Shown one piece after another: positions 26,760-35,732 of a stretch of DNA of 55,984 nucleotides. Within the stretch, counting starts at the first letter, position 1; each line of letters starts with the position of its first letter. A program made the position numbers and the translations under genes. The notes beneath the pieces are model-generated. The model saw nothing but the letters and a program-made list of their open reading frames with translations, did no database searches and was not told the DNA's origin. This DNA is from Deltaproteobacteria bacterium (GTDB lineage: Bacteria; Desulfobacterota; Syntrophobacteria; Syntrophobacterales; Thermodesulforhabdaceae), in NCBI GenBank assembly GCA_019309115.1, contig JAFDGW010000012.1, forward strand, positions 1 to 55,984. The letters run 5' to 3'.

Positions 26760-28974
26760 CGCATCGTAAGTCTTCCAGTTCATCCGCCATTGCGGAACAA
26801 ACCTGAACAGCCTTTTCCAGATCCTCCAGCAATTCCTGCTTTATCCCCCCTTCACTCTGCGCAACATCCAGCAATTTCTCAAGATCTGTCGCTATCAACT
26901 CAGCTCTTACTCTGAATTCCCTTATTATATGAGCAATCCCATCGTCAATCAGCCGGTACAGATATTGAAACTTAAAATTCTGGCGATAATCTCTAACGGC
27001 ATACAAAAGCTCTTCTCGGAGTTCCCGCTTTACTAGTTCCACAGCTTCATCCAAATTATCGCGCGAAACAAAAATTTCCCACGACCGCCTTCTACCAGAC
27101 AGCTTATCAATGAACCTTCTAAAAATGCGCCCTATCCTCCCAATGCCGTATTTTATCAACAATACACCCCGGCTTAGCACCTGATCCTCTGCGAAAGTGC
27201 TAAAGCTGGGAGGCACCACATCGCTGGGAGGACTCCACGGGGCTATGTCACCCGCTTCAAACGATTGTAAAGACAACTCCACTTGTTCAAGGGTTTTTCT
27301 ATAATCGTTCAAAGCCACCATAAAAAGTGTGGCAAATGCTCGGGCAGATTGGTCAAACCTGTCCCTGAGGACACCTTCCTGCTGCTTGGCAAAATCCAAA
27401 ATCCGCAGGTTAACAGTTTCTGTCAAAAACTTGACAATGGCTTGGCGAAATTCGGCGTAAAAAGCGTGAAGAGCGGCCGCCACACGGCGTGGATCGGAAA
27501 ACTTTTCTTCATAGGAAGGGGCAATGCGGTACGAGTCAATCATTCCCAGGATTTCTCGAACAACGGGGCCTGAAGACACATTGAAAAACACATGCATCGC
27601 TCTGTCCAGCTCTTCCCGTAGCGTATCCCGAAGGCCAGAAACGGTGTTTTCAAGACTGCTCAAAGTAGTCATGAGGGCATCGCGGCGGCGTTTCATATCA
27701 AGGTCCATGCGCTTCAATTCTTCAAGATTACTGTGCAAAAGCTTCTTCTGGGTTACAGCAAAATCATGGACCGATGAAGCCGTCATTCTGAGGCGCCCAA
27801 GTCCCGACGACAAAAGCAAATAGGCTTTTTCCTGCAGGATCTTGCTCCGCAGATGCTCTTTAAAATCGCTAAATTGCTCTTTTGAAAACCGCACAATATC
27901 TGAATGCACTTCATCCCAGAGGCGTAATTTTCTGGCTTCTTTTTCATCCGCTTCCATTCCCAGCACCCTAGTTAACTCGGCCAACGCAGAAAAAGAGTAC
28001 ACCACCGGGCTTTCCACCATCCACTTTAACTCATCCACAACGCGCCGTTCCAGTTCCCGAAGATCTCCAAGATCTGTGTGCACATCAACATCCACGTTCA
28101 GTACAAATAGTGTGTGTGGAAATACCTGAAGGGCTCTTAATAGGTCGAGCAACTTGAAATCCGCTTCCCTCAAACCCATGCGACTACTCACGACATATAC
28201 CACAAAGTGCGACCGTAGCAAGTATTCCTGCAGACGGGCGAGGTGCAGAGGATTGGGCGAATCACTACCCTGGCAATCGGCCAATTCGATGGGTTCTTCA
28301 ATCCATCCGATGGGACAGTGAATTTCCGTATTTTTTACGTAAACGGCAAGGCTCTCATTGCTAACAAACTTATGGTGGCCATCCAGTTCTTCTGGCCCGA
28401 ACTTCAAGATAAATTGACCCTCTCGTAAATAAGATTCAACGTTTTCAAACCCTTCAACCAAGGAAAGAAGCAAGAGAGCATTTGGATTAAGAGGGCTCGA
28501 GCCACCACTTTTATCCCTTATTGCGCTACCGACAATTTCTCTTATGGTTTCCCTGTCCGAAGGACTTCGCAAGTCCCATGATGACTTTCTTTCAACCGGA
28601 AACGGTAGCATACTAATGGCTCGTTTTAGCTCTGATGTGATTTCATCAAAGCTTTTAATTTCTATTCGAGCATGAGGAAATTCATTATTTATGACTCGAG
28701 TTACAAAGGAGGTAATTATCCCGGCTCCTCGTTTTAACAAATCACGACCGATAAGGGCATTTATAAGGGTACTCTTTCCCGATTTTACGGGTCCTACGAC
28801 GGCAATCCGTAACGCGGACTGTTCACAAACATCACGAACTGCTTCCAACTGCCCCTGCCATACCCCCAGCGTTTGTTCATCAACGATGTCCCATCGACGC
28901 AGGGTATCAACAATGTCCCTGAGAACCTCAATGCGCGTGCTTATTTGTCTTTTCAAATGAAGGTACTCGTTCAT
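26692..28974 (-). CDS. Dynamin-family large GTPase
   Basis: A 760-residue protein. The G domain spans about 50-390: G1 P-loop GPVKSGKST (61-69), a G2-like threonine/serine region after residue 86 (GIITSFVTR), and G3 DCQG (233-236). The G4 position reads NVDVD rather than NKxD, so guanine recognition is unusual. About 400-760 is mostly helical with coiled-coil character and a hydrophobic-basic patch near 630-660. Bacterial dynamin-like proteins remodel membranes. It starts inside the stop of the YcaO gene (ATGA) and is the third gene of rnd-ycaO-dynamin. Confidence 0.82.
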   Translation of the reverse strand: MNEYLHLKRQISTRIEVLRDIVDTLRRWDIVDEQTLGVWQGQLEAVRDVCEQSALRIAVVGPVKSGKSTLINALIGRDLLKRGAGIITSFVTRVINNEFPHARIEIKSFDEITSELKRAISMLPFPVERKSSWDLRSPSDRETIREIVGSAIRDKSGGSSPLNPNALLLLSLVEGFENVESYLREGQFILKFGPEELDGHHKFVSNESLAVYVKNTEIHCPIGWIEEPIELADCQGSDSPNPLHLARLQEYLLRSHFVVYVVSSRMGLREADFKLLDLLRALQVFPHTLFVLNVDVDVHTDLGDLRELERRVVDELKWMVESPVVYSFSALAELTRVLGMEADEKEARKLRLWDEVHSDIVRFSKEQFSDFKEHLRSKILQEKAYLLLSSGLGRLRMTASSVHDFAVTQKKLLHSNLEELKRMDLDMKRRRDALMTTLSSLENTVSGLRDTLREELDRAMHVFFNVSSGPVVREILGMIDSYRIAPSYEEKFSDPRRVAAALHAFYAEFRQAIVKFLTETVNLRILDFAKQQEGVLRDRFDQSARAFATLFMVALNDYRKTLEQVELSLQSFEAGDIAPWSPPSDVVPPSFSTFAEDQVLSRGVLLIKYGIGRIGRIFRRFIDKLSGRRRSWEIFVSRDNLDEAVELVKRELREELLYAVRDYRQNFKFQYLYRLIDDGIAHIIREFRVRAELIATDLEKLLDVAQSEGGIKQELLEDLEKAVQVCSAMADELEDLRCAMQIRSCSGNEANHQAGCLPEV

Positions 28975-30716
28975 GCCTGTTTCTCTTTAGCCTTTAATGA
29001 ACACAAGTTATGGTGCGCAAATTCCAGCGACGGGTCCATGTCCAGAGCCATTTCATAAAGTATTATAGCCTCTTTTGTATAGCCCATGTCTCTCAAGTTA
29101 GAAGCTATATTAGCGTAATCTATAGCGGAACTCGGATCCAGTTCGATAACCCGTTCAAAAGCTTCAATGGACTCTTCATGTCTTTTTAGTTTGAACAAGC
29201 AAACTCCTTTGAGATGGTGAAGTTCCTTCAAATCCGGTTGAAGTTCCTCTGCTTTTTCGAGGTATTTCAAAGCGGATTGAAAACTTTCAAGTTTAGCATA
29301 ACAGGAAGCAATGTTAACGAGCACACTGGCCCGTTCATCTTTTCCCATTGCTTCGCTCAAAACAGACTTATACAAGTCAAGAGCCCCGACAACGTCGCCT
29401 GACTCCTCCATAGCGTGGGCCATAAAAAACCTGAGGTCATACCGCTGTCCGAAAAACTTAATCAATCGCTCTATGTAAAAGGCTGCGTCTTTTGGATTCA
29501 TGTAGGACAATAGAGTCCTTGCCATGTGTTGGGGGAAATCTGTCCCCGTAGTACGATCGAGAAAATATGCCCCAGGCATTATGGTATAAACTGCAGGAAT
29601 GTTCAAATCCGGATGAGTGGTATCCACAACAAAAGCTTTCCATCCCATTCTTGAACGAACTCGATTCACTAAAGATTCGATTTCTACCTTCAGGTTGTAG
29701 CTCGCCACGGATGGAAGATCATCAAGGGAAACTACCGGGCCATCAGCCATGAGATATTTTGCTTCTTCAAGAGAACCATATTTTGGATATGTCGGCTTAT
29801 AGGATGTTCGATTTTCAAAATCTCCGGCCAATTGTGCCACTTCTGTTAGGGCTCTACACAGAGATTTTTCCGGATCTGTTGTGGTTCCAACCGTAAAAAC
29901 AATTTCGCTTTTTTCGGGAAAGGTCGACGGATCATAGGCAAGAGCTCCGACCGATGGAATACCCGTATCTAGTGAGAAATCTCTTAGATATAGCTTAATA
30001 CCTTTGTCCACAAACTTGCGTATGAGTTCCCTCGCTGCCTCCGTTTTTACGGTTCCAAAATCAACAATAGGTGTAACCAGATGGTTGTAGCTGATAACTG
30101 TTCCCACGTGCCTTTCGATGACTTCACACATACTTTGGACTATGGCTTCTTCGATCGTATTACCGGCAGCTGCCCCATTGTATTCATTGATCAGATAGAA
30201 CCAGTCAATAGGGACCCATACGTCCTTGTCGTCACTGAGACTAGCAGCAGCCACCCAGCGCATGGGAAGGTCTTTGAGAAAAAGCGAAACCCTTCCTAGA
30301 TCGGTTGTGCCGTCATGGATTGCAAGAAGGAGCTGCGCCGGCTCAATGGCATCGGCTTCAATTTCTTTCCATTTGTAAATCGGATGCTGTCTGTCTTTAA
30401 AAAAGGCAAAAAAACTAAACCGTTCCGCAAGTTCCATTAGGGCACTGGCTCGGGACTGCTCAGGGGTTGCCCCTTTCCCCATCTGCTTTTTAGTTCCCGT
30501 AAGCCTTGTAGCCTCAGGTCCACACAAACTTATGAAAACGGGAATATTAAGACGGCCAGAATCTATCCGGATCGTTTTAAGGAGAATTTTTTTACCGGAA
30601 TTGCGAAACCTTTCAGTCACTCGATGAACGGTTTCTTCCGGCGCCACAACCTTGTCCTGATCGTATGAATATCCCTTGAATACGTTACGCAAACTAATTC
30701 CCGAAACTGGTTTCAT
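28971..30716 (-). CDS. YcaO-domain protein with C-terminal TPR repeats
   Basis: About 581 residues from ATG 30716, which overlaps the rnd stop (ATGA). The YcaO ATP-binding core shows GKGATPEQSRASALMELAER (80-99; S91, E95, E98, R99) and EEAIVQSMCEVIERH. Residues from about 430 hold at least three TPR units (SALKYLEKAEELQP, SIEAFERVIELDP, AIILYEMALDMDP). The PxPxP tail of azoline cyclodehydratases is absent. E. coli YcaO, tied to ribosomal protein S12 methylthiolation, has a similar TPR-type tail, so a translation-related role is more likely than a peptide natural product. No precursor peptide is visible nearby. Confidence 0.85.
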   Translation of the reverse strand: MKPVSGISLRNVFKGYSYDQDKVVAPEETVHRVTERFRNSGKKILLKTIRIDSGRLNIPVFISLCGPEATRLTGTKKQMGKGATPEQSRASALMELAERFSFFAFFKDRQHPIYKWKEIEADAIEPAQLLLAIHDGTTDLGRVSLFLKDLPMRWVAAASLSDDKDVWVPIDWFYLINEYNGAAAGNTIEEAIVQSMCEVIERHVGTVISYNHLVTPIVDFGTVKTEAARELIRKFVDKGIKLYLRDFSLDTGIPSVGALAYDPSTFPEKSEIVFTVGTTTDPEKSLCRALTEVAQLAGDFENRTSYKPTYPKYGSLEEAKYLMADGPVVSLDDLPSVASYNLKVEIESLVNRVRSRMGWKAFVVDTTHPDLNIPAVYTIMPGAYFLDRTTGTDFPQHMARTLLSYMNPKDAAFYIERLIKFFGQRYDLRFFMAHAMEESGDVVGALDLYKSVLSEAMGKDERASVLVNIASCYAKLESFQSALKYLEKAEELQPDLKELHHLKGVCLFKLKRHEESIEAFERVIELDPSSAIDYANIASNLRDMGYTKEAIILYEMALDMDPSLEFAHHNLCSLKAKEKQA

Positions 30717-31660
30717 CTTGCTTCCTTGTCTTCCTCTTCCTTCCATATGATCTTCAAAAGGGTCTTGGCCAAACTCCCTTTTTTGAAAACCCTAGGAAGC
30801 CCTTTAATCCTCCTAAGATCTTCACAGGTAGTCGGTTTATTCTGGGCCAGCAAAACAATCGTATTGTTAGGTAATACCCTGAAGGGTGCACGATCCCAAC
30901 GGCGGGCAAGTGAATCACGCCAGGCATAAAGGCGTCTAACTACGGCTTTTGCGTCATCGTCCAGGTCTTCGTAACCCTGAATTCTGGCAAAGCCGTTGCG
31001 TGGAAAACTGCGGGCAGGGATCAGGCTATTCGCAACCGCTTTGGATCTTTCTTTTGCAATATCTAGCAAATCTCTTGCCGCGAGTTCTGTTTTTAACTTT
31101 TCTGCCAGGGGAATGAGGAAATACACATCAAGAGCGGCGTAATAAAGATATTTAGACTCAAGAGGCCGCTTCCCCCAGTTGTATTGCTGTCCCTTTTTGT
31201 CCAGTTTGATCCCAAAATACTCTTCCACCAAAGATCCCAAACCTCGCCTCTTCTTTCCAAGCACCCTGCACGCCACGGCCGTATCGAAAAGATTGATCAC
31301 CGAAATATTAAAATCCCTCTTTAGACCGGATACGTCGTTCATCCCGTCGTGCATAATTTTTTCTATATCCGGATTCTCACAAAGCAACCGTAAAGGGCTG
31401 CAGTCCTTTACAGAAAGAGGATCAATGATATAATTCTCTCGACCGTCGGAAATCTGAATGAGGCACACTCGTTCGTAATAGGCAAAGAAACCGTTGGCCT
31501 CGGTGTCAACTGCGAGGTGTTGACAATGGCTGAGCTTTTGTACAAGCGAATTGAGGTCTGGCTGACGGTCAATCAGTTTGATACTTCCGCGGGTAAGGAA
31601 GGTGGAATCCTGTGAGGCGTCAAGGTTCGTCATCAGATCAATTCTACCGTCCATTCGCAT
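30713..31660 (-). CDS. rnd: Ribonuclease D
   Basis: A 315-residue 3'-5' exoribonuclease of the DEDDy class. Exo motifs: VDTEANG (D and E), MHDGMNDV (D) and YAALDVYFL (Y and D). An HRDC domain follows (about 220-300). It trims tRNA 3' ends. First gene of a coupled run rnd-ycaO-dynamin. The start could be 31660 or the ATG at 31633; either way its 5' end overlaps the divergent Smr gene. Slightly short for RNase D, with one HRDC domain instead of two. Confidence 0.88.
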   Translation of the reverse strand: MRMDGRIDLMTNLDASQDSTFLTRGSIKLIDRQPDLNSLVQKLSHCQHLAVDTEANGFFAYYERVCLIQISDGRENYIIDPLSVKDCSPLRLLCENPDIEKIMHDGMNDVSGLKRDFNISVINLFDTAVACRVLGKKRRGLGSLVEEYFGIKLDKKGQQYNWGKRPLESKYLYYAALDVYFLIPLAEKLKTELAARDLLDIAKERSKAVANSLIPARSFPRNGFARIQGYEDLDDDAKAVVRRLYAWRDSLARRWDRAPFRVLPNNTIVLLAQNKPTTCEDLRRIKGLPRVFKKGSLAKTLLKIIWKEEEDKEAR

Positions 31661-32340
31661 CTCTTAAGCAAACCCACTCCAGCAAGAAAAAAACAAACAA
31701 ACAAAAGCTTCTTGAATTGATAGATTCCGCCGCCAGGAGGTCGGAATCGTCGGTTGTCGATTCTGACGAGGATGAACTCTTTCGTCAAGCAATGCAGGAT
31801 GTCACGCCACTTGATACAAACGATCACCAAAGAATTCCGCCTCCCAGACCGACTCAGACATTTCCACGCAACTTCCAACGCTCAGAACAAGAAGCCTATG
31901 CTCAACTCGCCGGACTGATATCCGGCGAGATAAGCTTTGACCTTTACTACACAGATGAATATGTCGAAGGAGCCGTCCACGGCCTGCCGTTCAAGATCCT
32001 CCGCAAATTGCGCCGTGGAGAATTCAGCTACCAGGACTACCTCGACCTGCACGGATATACCCGAAAGGAAGCGAAACTTAAAGTTCTTTCTTTCATAGAC
32101 CGGGCATACAAAAAAGGTTACCGTTGTGTTTTGATAATCCCGGGTCGTGGTTTAAATTCCGCCAACGGAAAATCCGTGCTTAAAGAAGGGCTCATCAAAT
32201 GGCTTACTCATGGATCCTTGCGTAACATCGTGCTGGCTTTCTCATCGGCTAGGGCATGTGATGGGGGTTTGGGAGCCCTGTATGTTCTACTCAGACGGCG
32301 AAAAGTAAAGGGAAAATTCACCGTAAGCCGGTATATTTGA
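31612..32340 (+). CDS. Smr-domain protein
   Basis: A 242-residue protein. The first ~90 residues are basic then acidic and likely disordered; the Smr domain (about 135-240) shows YLDLHGYTRKEA (the LDLHG motif) and CVLIIPGRGLNS (the GxG-type motif). Stand-alone Smr proteins are nucleases, some acting on ribosome collisions. It begins with GTG at 31612, preceded by AAGGTGG, and overlaps the divergent rnd gene by 49 bases. Function is inferred from the domain only. Confidence 0.82.
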   Translation: MRRQGSSSDQFYRPFASLKQTHSSKKKTNKQKLLELIDSAARRSESSVVDSDEDELFRQAMQDVTPLDTNDHQRIPPPRPTQTFPRNFQRSEQEAYAQLAGLISGEISFDLYYTDEYVEGAVHGLPFKILRKLRRGEFSYQDYLDLHGYTRKEAKLKVLSFIDRAYKKGYRCVLIIPGRGLNSANGKSVLKEGLIKWLTHGSLRNIVLAFSSARACDGGLGALYVLLRRRKVKGKFTVSRYI

Positions 32341-32394
32341 AAAGATTTAACTCCCCGGAACTACTGTTGTCCCGGGGCGCAATGTTCAGGAAAA

Positions 32395-32637
32395 TTATCG
32401 TTCGTATCCGGGTAATGTGAGGGTTGCACATGAAGAACCAGGGCTACAAGACCGAGTTGTTACGGAAGGCCCTTCACCGGAAGATGGCTTCACAAAATGA
32501 CTGGTTCTGCTTACAACCCGTTCCATCTGTTCAGAGCCACATTCATCACAACGTATTTCAACGGTATCGTTAGAAGAAATAATCAGAAACTCCCGGATAC
32601 GGCCACAGTTCGTACATCGGAATTCATAAATGGGCAT
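32395..32637 (-). CDS. FmdB-family zinc ribbon protein (second copy)
   Basis: An 80-residue protein starting MPIYEFRCTNCG with a second pair CDECGS, the FmdB ribbon, and a Ser/Cys-containing tail (SCSPGSSCATL). AGGAGGTG lies before the ATG at 32637, which decides this start over the longer reading. It is convergent with the Smr gene; the 32341-32394 gap holds a GC stem CCCCGG/CCGGGG without a T-run. Confidence 0.8.
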   Translation of the reverse strand: MPIYEFRCTNCGRIREFLIISSNDTVEIRCDECGSEQMERVVSRTSHFVKPSSGEGPSVTTRSCSPGSSCATLTLPGYER

Positions 32638-33538
32638 CTCAACACCTCCTTCAAGGGGCTCATTATCAGAGTCAAGCAAGGCAGTCAACGAACAAAGCCT
32701 ATGCCTGTGTACACCTTTTGAGGATACCACTTGTTTTCGATGTTGCCCACCCATAAGGCCCGCTGGTTACGATCACCTAAATTATATATCAAGCCTAAAA
32801 CGGGAATTTAGGGAAAACAGAGTGCGCTTCCTGCAGAAAAAGATCAATTTGGGCCCTGTTATGGGTTTCTTTTGCTGGGGACTGGGCTACCTCGACGATC
32901 GAGGACGACGCGTAGGCTGTTTGTTGCATCCGGCTGTTCACAATGGGCGAGACCTGCGGTATCTGACGGGTTATGGAGACAAATGCCGCAGGGAAGTATG
33001 CTTACAAGCAAAAATATTTAACGAACTCCCAGTAGAAGCCAGGCGGTTCTGGCTTGAGATGACACAAGGGTTGAGCTCTTTTTATTTTTCCAGCGAACGA
33101 GCAAACCCACTATTTCACGTCCTGCTGTGGGGGGAAAGCATTTTAGAGGCGATGTTCGAGTACGCCAGTGGGAACGGGCTGTCTTGTACTGAACTTGTAT
33201 GGAATTTTCCCTTCTTGGCAGATCCAAAGATAAGTCCGAGGAAATGGAAATACCCGATACTCAAAATAATTGACACTCTACCTCAACGGGAATGGAAAGA
33301 TTTCCGGTGGGATACTTTCTTTGAAGTGACAGAGGAAGAGATCAGCAGCAAGAAACAAAGATTTTGGCATAGGTTTTTCAGCGGGAATGCCTTCACTCAC
33401 CTTGTGCTTTCGGAAGATGCCGAGTTTGCCGACTTTGTAAGATTTTTTCTAGGAATGAGCCGCTGCAATGACAGGAAATTAAGGGTGATGAAATCAGAGG
33501 TCGATGAAGTAATTGTAAAGGCAATACAAAAGGTATGA
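32630..33538 (+). CDS. Cys-rich protein of unknown function
   Basis: Up to 302 residues; I do not recognise the family. The recognisable part begins near residue 31 with DTTCFRCCPPIRPAGYDHL, a C-x2-C-C motif, followed by more cysteines in FCWGLGYLD, VGCLLHP, DKCRREVC, which together could bind iron-sulfur or zinc. The remainder is helical with no motif. The start is unclear: an ATG at 32701 reads only MPVYTF before TGA in another frame and the open frame upstream overlaps the divergent FmdB start. It precedes the MurU/AmgK-like pair by about 70 bases. Confidence 0.55.
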   Translation: MGISTPPSRGSLSESSKAVNEQSLCLCTPFEDTTCFRCCPPIRPAGYDHLNYISSLKREFRENRVRFLQKKINLGPVMGFFCWGLGYLDDRGRRVGCLLHPAVHNGRDLRYLTGYGDKCRREVCLQAKIFNELPVEARRFWLEMTQGLSSFYFSSERANPLFHVLLWGESILEAMFEYASGNGLSCTELVWNFPFLADPKISPRKWKYPILKIIDTLPQREWKDFRWDTFFEVTEEEISSKKQRFWHRFFSGNAFTHLVLSEDAEFADFVRFFLGMSRCNDRKLRVMKSEVDEVIVKAIQKV

Positions 33539-33611
33539 ATTATGAAAAATGAGACAATCGGTTGACACCTTGCGCAAGCTCGGCGATCACCAAGAATCGC
33601 TTGGAGGAAAT

Positions 33612-34520
33612 ATGACGGATGCTCTAATTCTCGCCGCCGGATGGGGCACTCGTCTAAAGCCTCTTACATTTCACAGACCCAAAGTCCTCATACCTTTTAA
33701 GGGAAAACCCTTGCTGGAGCACTGGATTGACGCTCTGCAAAATGTCCATGTTTCCAGAATATTTGTAAATGTCCACGCTTTAGAACCTTACTTCGAGATT
33801 TTCACAGATAAATACAGAGACACAATTTTTTTGCTCAAAGAGCCCTGTATCCTTGGTTCAGGAGGTGCTATCTTTAATGCCCTTCAACAATCCGATTCGG
33901 AATATCTTCTGGTCGTGAACGGTGATACCCTGATTGAGAACAGCTACACTGTATTGGAAAGACTTATGGCGGAAAAGGCAGATGGAGTGTCTATGGTATT
34001 TTCCGGAAATGCGCTACCCCATCAAAAAAATGTTCTTATATCTACTGATGGTCGGGTTTTGCGATTCAGAACAGCGGGGAAGAAGCCGAACACCAAACTT
34101 GTAGCGTACACAGGCATCCAATTGATTCACGCCGATATTTTCCACAACCTAAATTGGGATGGTTCCTTTATAGACATTATTGAATTTTACAACGCTTTGA
34201 TTGACCAAAAGGCTGTTGGGAGGGAACCGAGATATTTCATACGAGCCTTTTGTTTCAATGATCTGCGATGGCATGATTTAGGTGAACCGCTGGCTTACTT
34301 TCAAGCCCATTTTAGTGCACGAAATGACAGGGCATTTTTCTGTGGTAAAAATGTCAGTTTCGGAAAAAACGTAAAGGTGTTCAGGTCAATCATCTGGGAC
34401 GGCGTAAAGTTGATGGATAGCACTACTGTTGAGTCCTGCATTGTATGTGACGGCGTTACCTTAAAAGGCGCTTTTTCACGAAAAATCATCACGCAAACAG
34501 GGATATACCCACTTTACTGA
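33612..34520 (+). CDS. Sugar-1-phosphate nucleotidyltransferase, MurU-like
   Basis: A 302-residue enzyme of the NTP-transferase family. The signature AAGWGTRLKPLTFHRPKVLIP (first motif shown without the last residues) opens the protein, with VVNGDTLI for metal binding and DLGEPLAYFQAH later. It transfers a nucleotide to a sugar 1-phosphate. Two bases separate it from a kinase of the AmgK type, the same pairing that recycles N-acetylmuramate in Pseudomonas, so UDP-MurNAc salvage is the best guess. GGAGG before ATG 33612 fixes the start. Confidence 0.82.
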   Translation: MTDALILAAGWGTRLKPLTFHRPKVLIPFKGKPLLEHWIDALQNVHVSRIFVNVHALEPYFEIFTDKYRDTIFLLKEPCILGSGGAIFNALQQSDSEYLLVVNGDTLIENSYTVLERLMAEKADGVSMVFSGNALPHQKNVLISTDGRVLRFRTAGKKPNTKLVAYTGIQLIHADIFHNLNWDGSFIDIIEFYNALIDQKAVGREPRYFIRAFCFNDLRWHDLGEPLAYFQAHFSARNDRAFFCGKNVSFGKNVKVFRSIIWDGVKLMDSTTVESCIVCDGVTLKGAFSRKIITQTGIYPLY

Positions 34521-34522
34521 GG

Positions 34523-35533
34523 ATGGAAGAACTTATACGATTTATTAAAGAGTGTGGATACCAACGGGTAAAGAAGATTGTGCCGCTAAAAGGCGATGGG
34601 TCGGATCGTTCTTTTTTTCGAATTTACTTAGAAAATGGTAGTCTAGTCCTTGTGCACAATTCTCCGAATAATCCCGCCCGAAAATGGGAAAACCTGGCAT
34701 TTTTGGTTCATTCTAGCAATCTACGTCGTTATGGCATACCAGTTCCCCAAGTAATTGCAGAAGATTTACACAGGGGATTGTTTCTTATAGAGGACCTTGG
34801 AGATAATCATCTACAAGATGTGGTAAAAAAAGTTCCCCAGCAAGCGTCTTTGCGTACGTGGATATCGGCCGTGGAACTCATGGCACTTTTTCATTCCAGA
34901 GGCCCACTGGCCTTTGACGAAACAGTATGTCCGGATGGCTCGTGCTACGATCCCGTCTTCGTCATAGAAAAAGAACTTGAGTACTTTAGAACAGCTTTCC
35001 TAAAATCCTTTTTGGGACTCAACATCACCTGGGATTACTTAAAAGATGACTTTTGTTTTCTCGCCGAGAAAGCTGGTACATGGAATTGTGACAGTGTCAT
35101 TCATAGAGACTTCCAGTCCAGGAATATAATGATCCATAATGGAACCTTTAGGCTTATAGATTATCAGTCCATGCGTTATGGCCCACCGGAATACGACTTG
35201 GCTTCCTTCGTGATAGACCCTTATGTATCTGTTCCTGATTCTTGGAAAAAACGGGCAATCAACTACTATACCGGCATGCGAAAAGATTTTAACCCTGTTC
35301 GCCTTGAATATCTCATGCTTACGAGGAACCTTCAGATCCTAGGAGCCTTTGCTTTCCTCGGCATAGTTAAGGGTAAAAAATATTTCTTGAACTTCATACC
35401 ACGAGCATGGAAAATACTCAGGGAAAATGGGCTAATCCGGAAAAACCGGAATCTAAGAAATCTTCGTAAAACTGTAGAAACAGCCGATTCCCATGTAAAA
35501 ATGCATGGACATATTGCTGTGAAGCTGCTATAG
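34523..35533 (+). CDS. Aminoglycoside phosphotransferase-fold sugar kinase, AmgK-like
   Basis: A 336-residue kinase of the APH fold. Motifs: GDGSDRSFFRI glycine loop, VIHRDFQSRNIMI (Brenner motif with catalytic Asp) and RLIDYQSMRYGPPEYDLAS (metal Asp). AmgK phosphorylates the anomeric hydroxyl of MurNAc or GlcNAc, and the product is used by MurU. Adjacent to the MurU-like gene with two bases between. Could alternatively act on another sugar. Confidence 0.82.
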   Translation: MEELIRFIKECGYQRVKKIVPLKGDGSDRSFFRIYLENGSLVLVHNSPNNPARKWENLAFLVHSSNLRRYGIPVPQVIAEDLHRGLFLIEDLGDNHLQDVVKKVPQQASLRTWISAVELMALFHSRGPLAFDETVCPDGSCYDPVFVIEKELEYFRTAFLKSFLGLNITWDYLKDDFCFLAEKAGTWNCDSVIHRDFQSRNIMIHNGTFRLIDYQSMRYGPPEYDLASFVIDPYVSVPDSWKKRAINYYTGMRKDFNPVRLEYLMLTRNLQILGAFAFLGIVKGKKYFLNFIPRAWKILRENGLIRKNRNLRNLRKTVETADSHVKMHGHIAVKLL

Positions 35534-35586
35534 GCGCTGTGGTTCAGCGAATGTTAGCATTTATCGAAAGGAGGGTTAGTGCTTTT

Positions 35587-35718
35587 ATGACATCAAAGAC
35601 AACGCGCACTAGGCAAAAACGGGCAAACAAAGACCATCCTAACAAGGAAAACCTTAAGAAAAACCAACGACGGATTTTGAAAAATCTTGAGGTGTTAAAA
35701 AAGGTTTCTGAATCATGA
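35587..35718 (+). CDS. Small basic protein, 43 residues
   Basis: ATG 35587 to TGA 35716-35718 encodes a Lys/Arg/Asn-rich peptide starting MTSKTTRTRQKRANKDHPN and ending with a predicted helix. A GGAGG ribosome site lies about 12 bases upstream. It sits between the kinase gene and a GGDEF gene. It looks like a nucleic-acid-contacting small protein by charge alone; no family recognised. Confidence 0.4.
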   Translation: MTSKTTRTRQKRANKDHPNKENLKKNQRRILKNLEVLKKVSES

Positions 35719-35732
35719 AAAAATGCTGACCG

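Noticed and set aside
28971-30716. YcaO gene as a marker of a RiPP (azoline) biosynthesis cluster
   Set aside because: No PxPxP tail, no E1-like partner, no dehydrogenase and no short precursor ORF nearby; neighbours are rnd and a dynamin-like GTPase.
32353-32378. GC hairpin CCCCGG/CCGGGG as a terminator between smr and fmdB
   Set aside because: No T-run on either side; kept only as a note.
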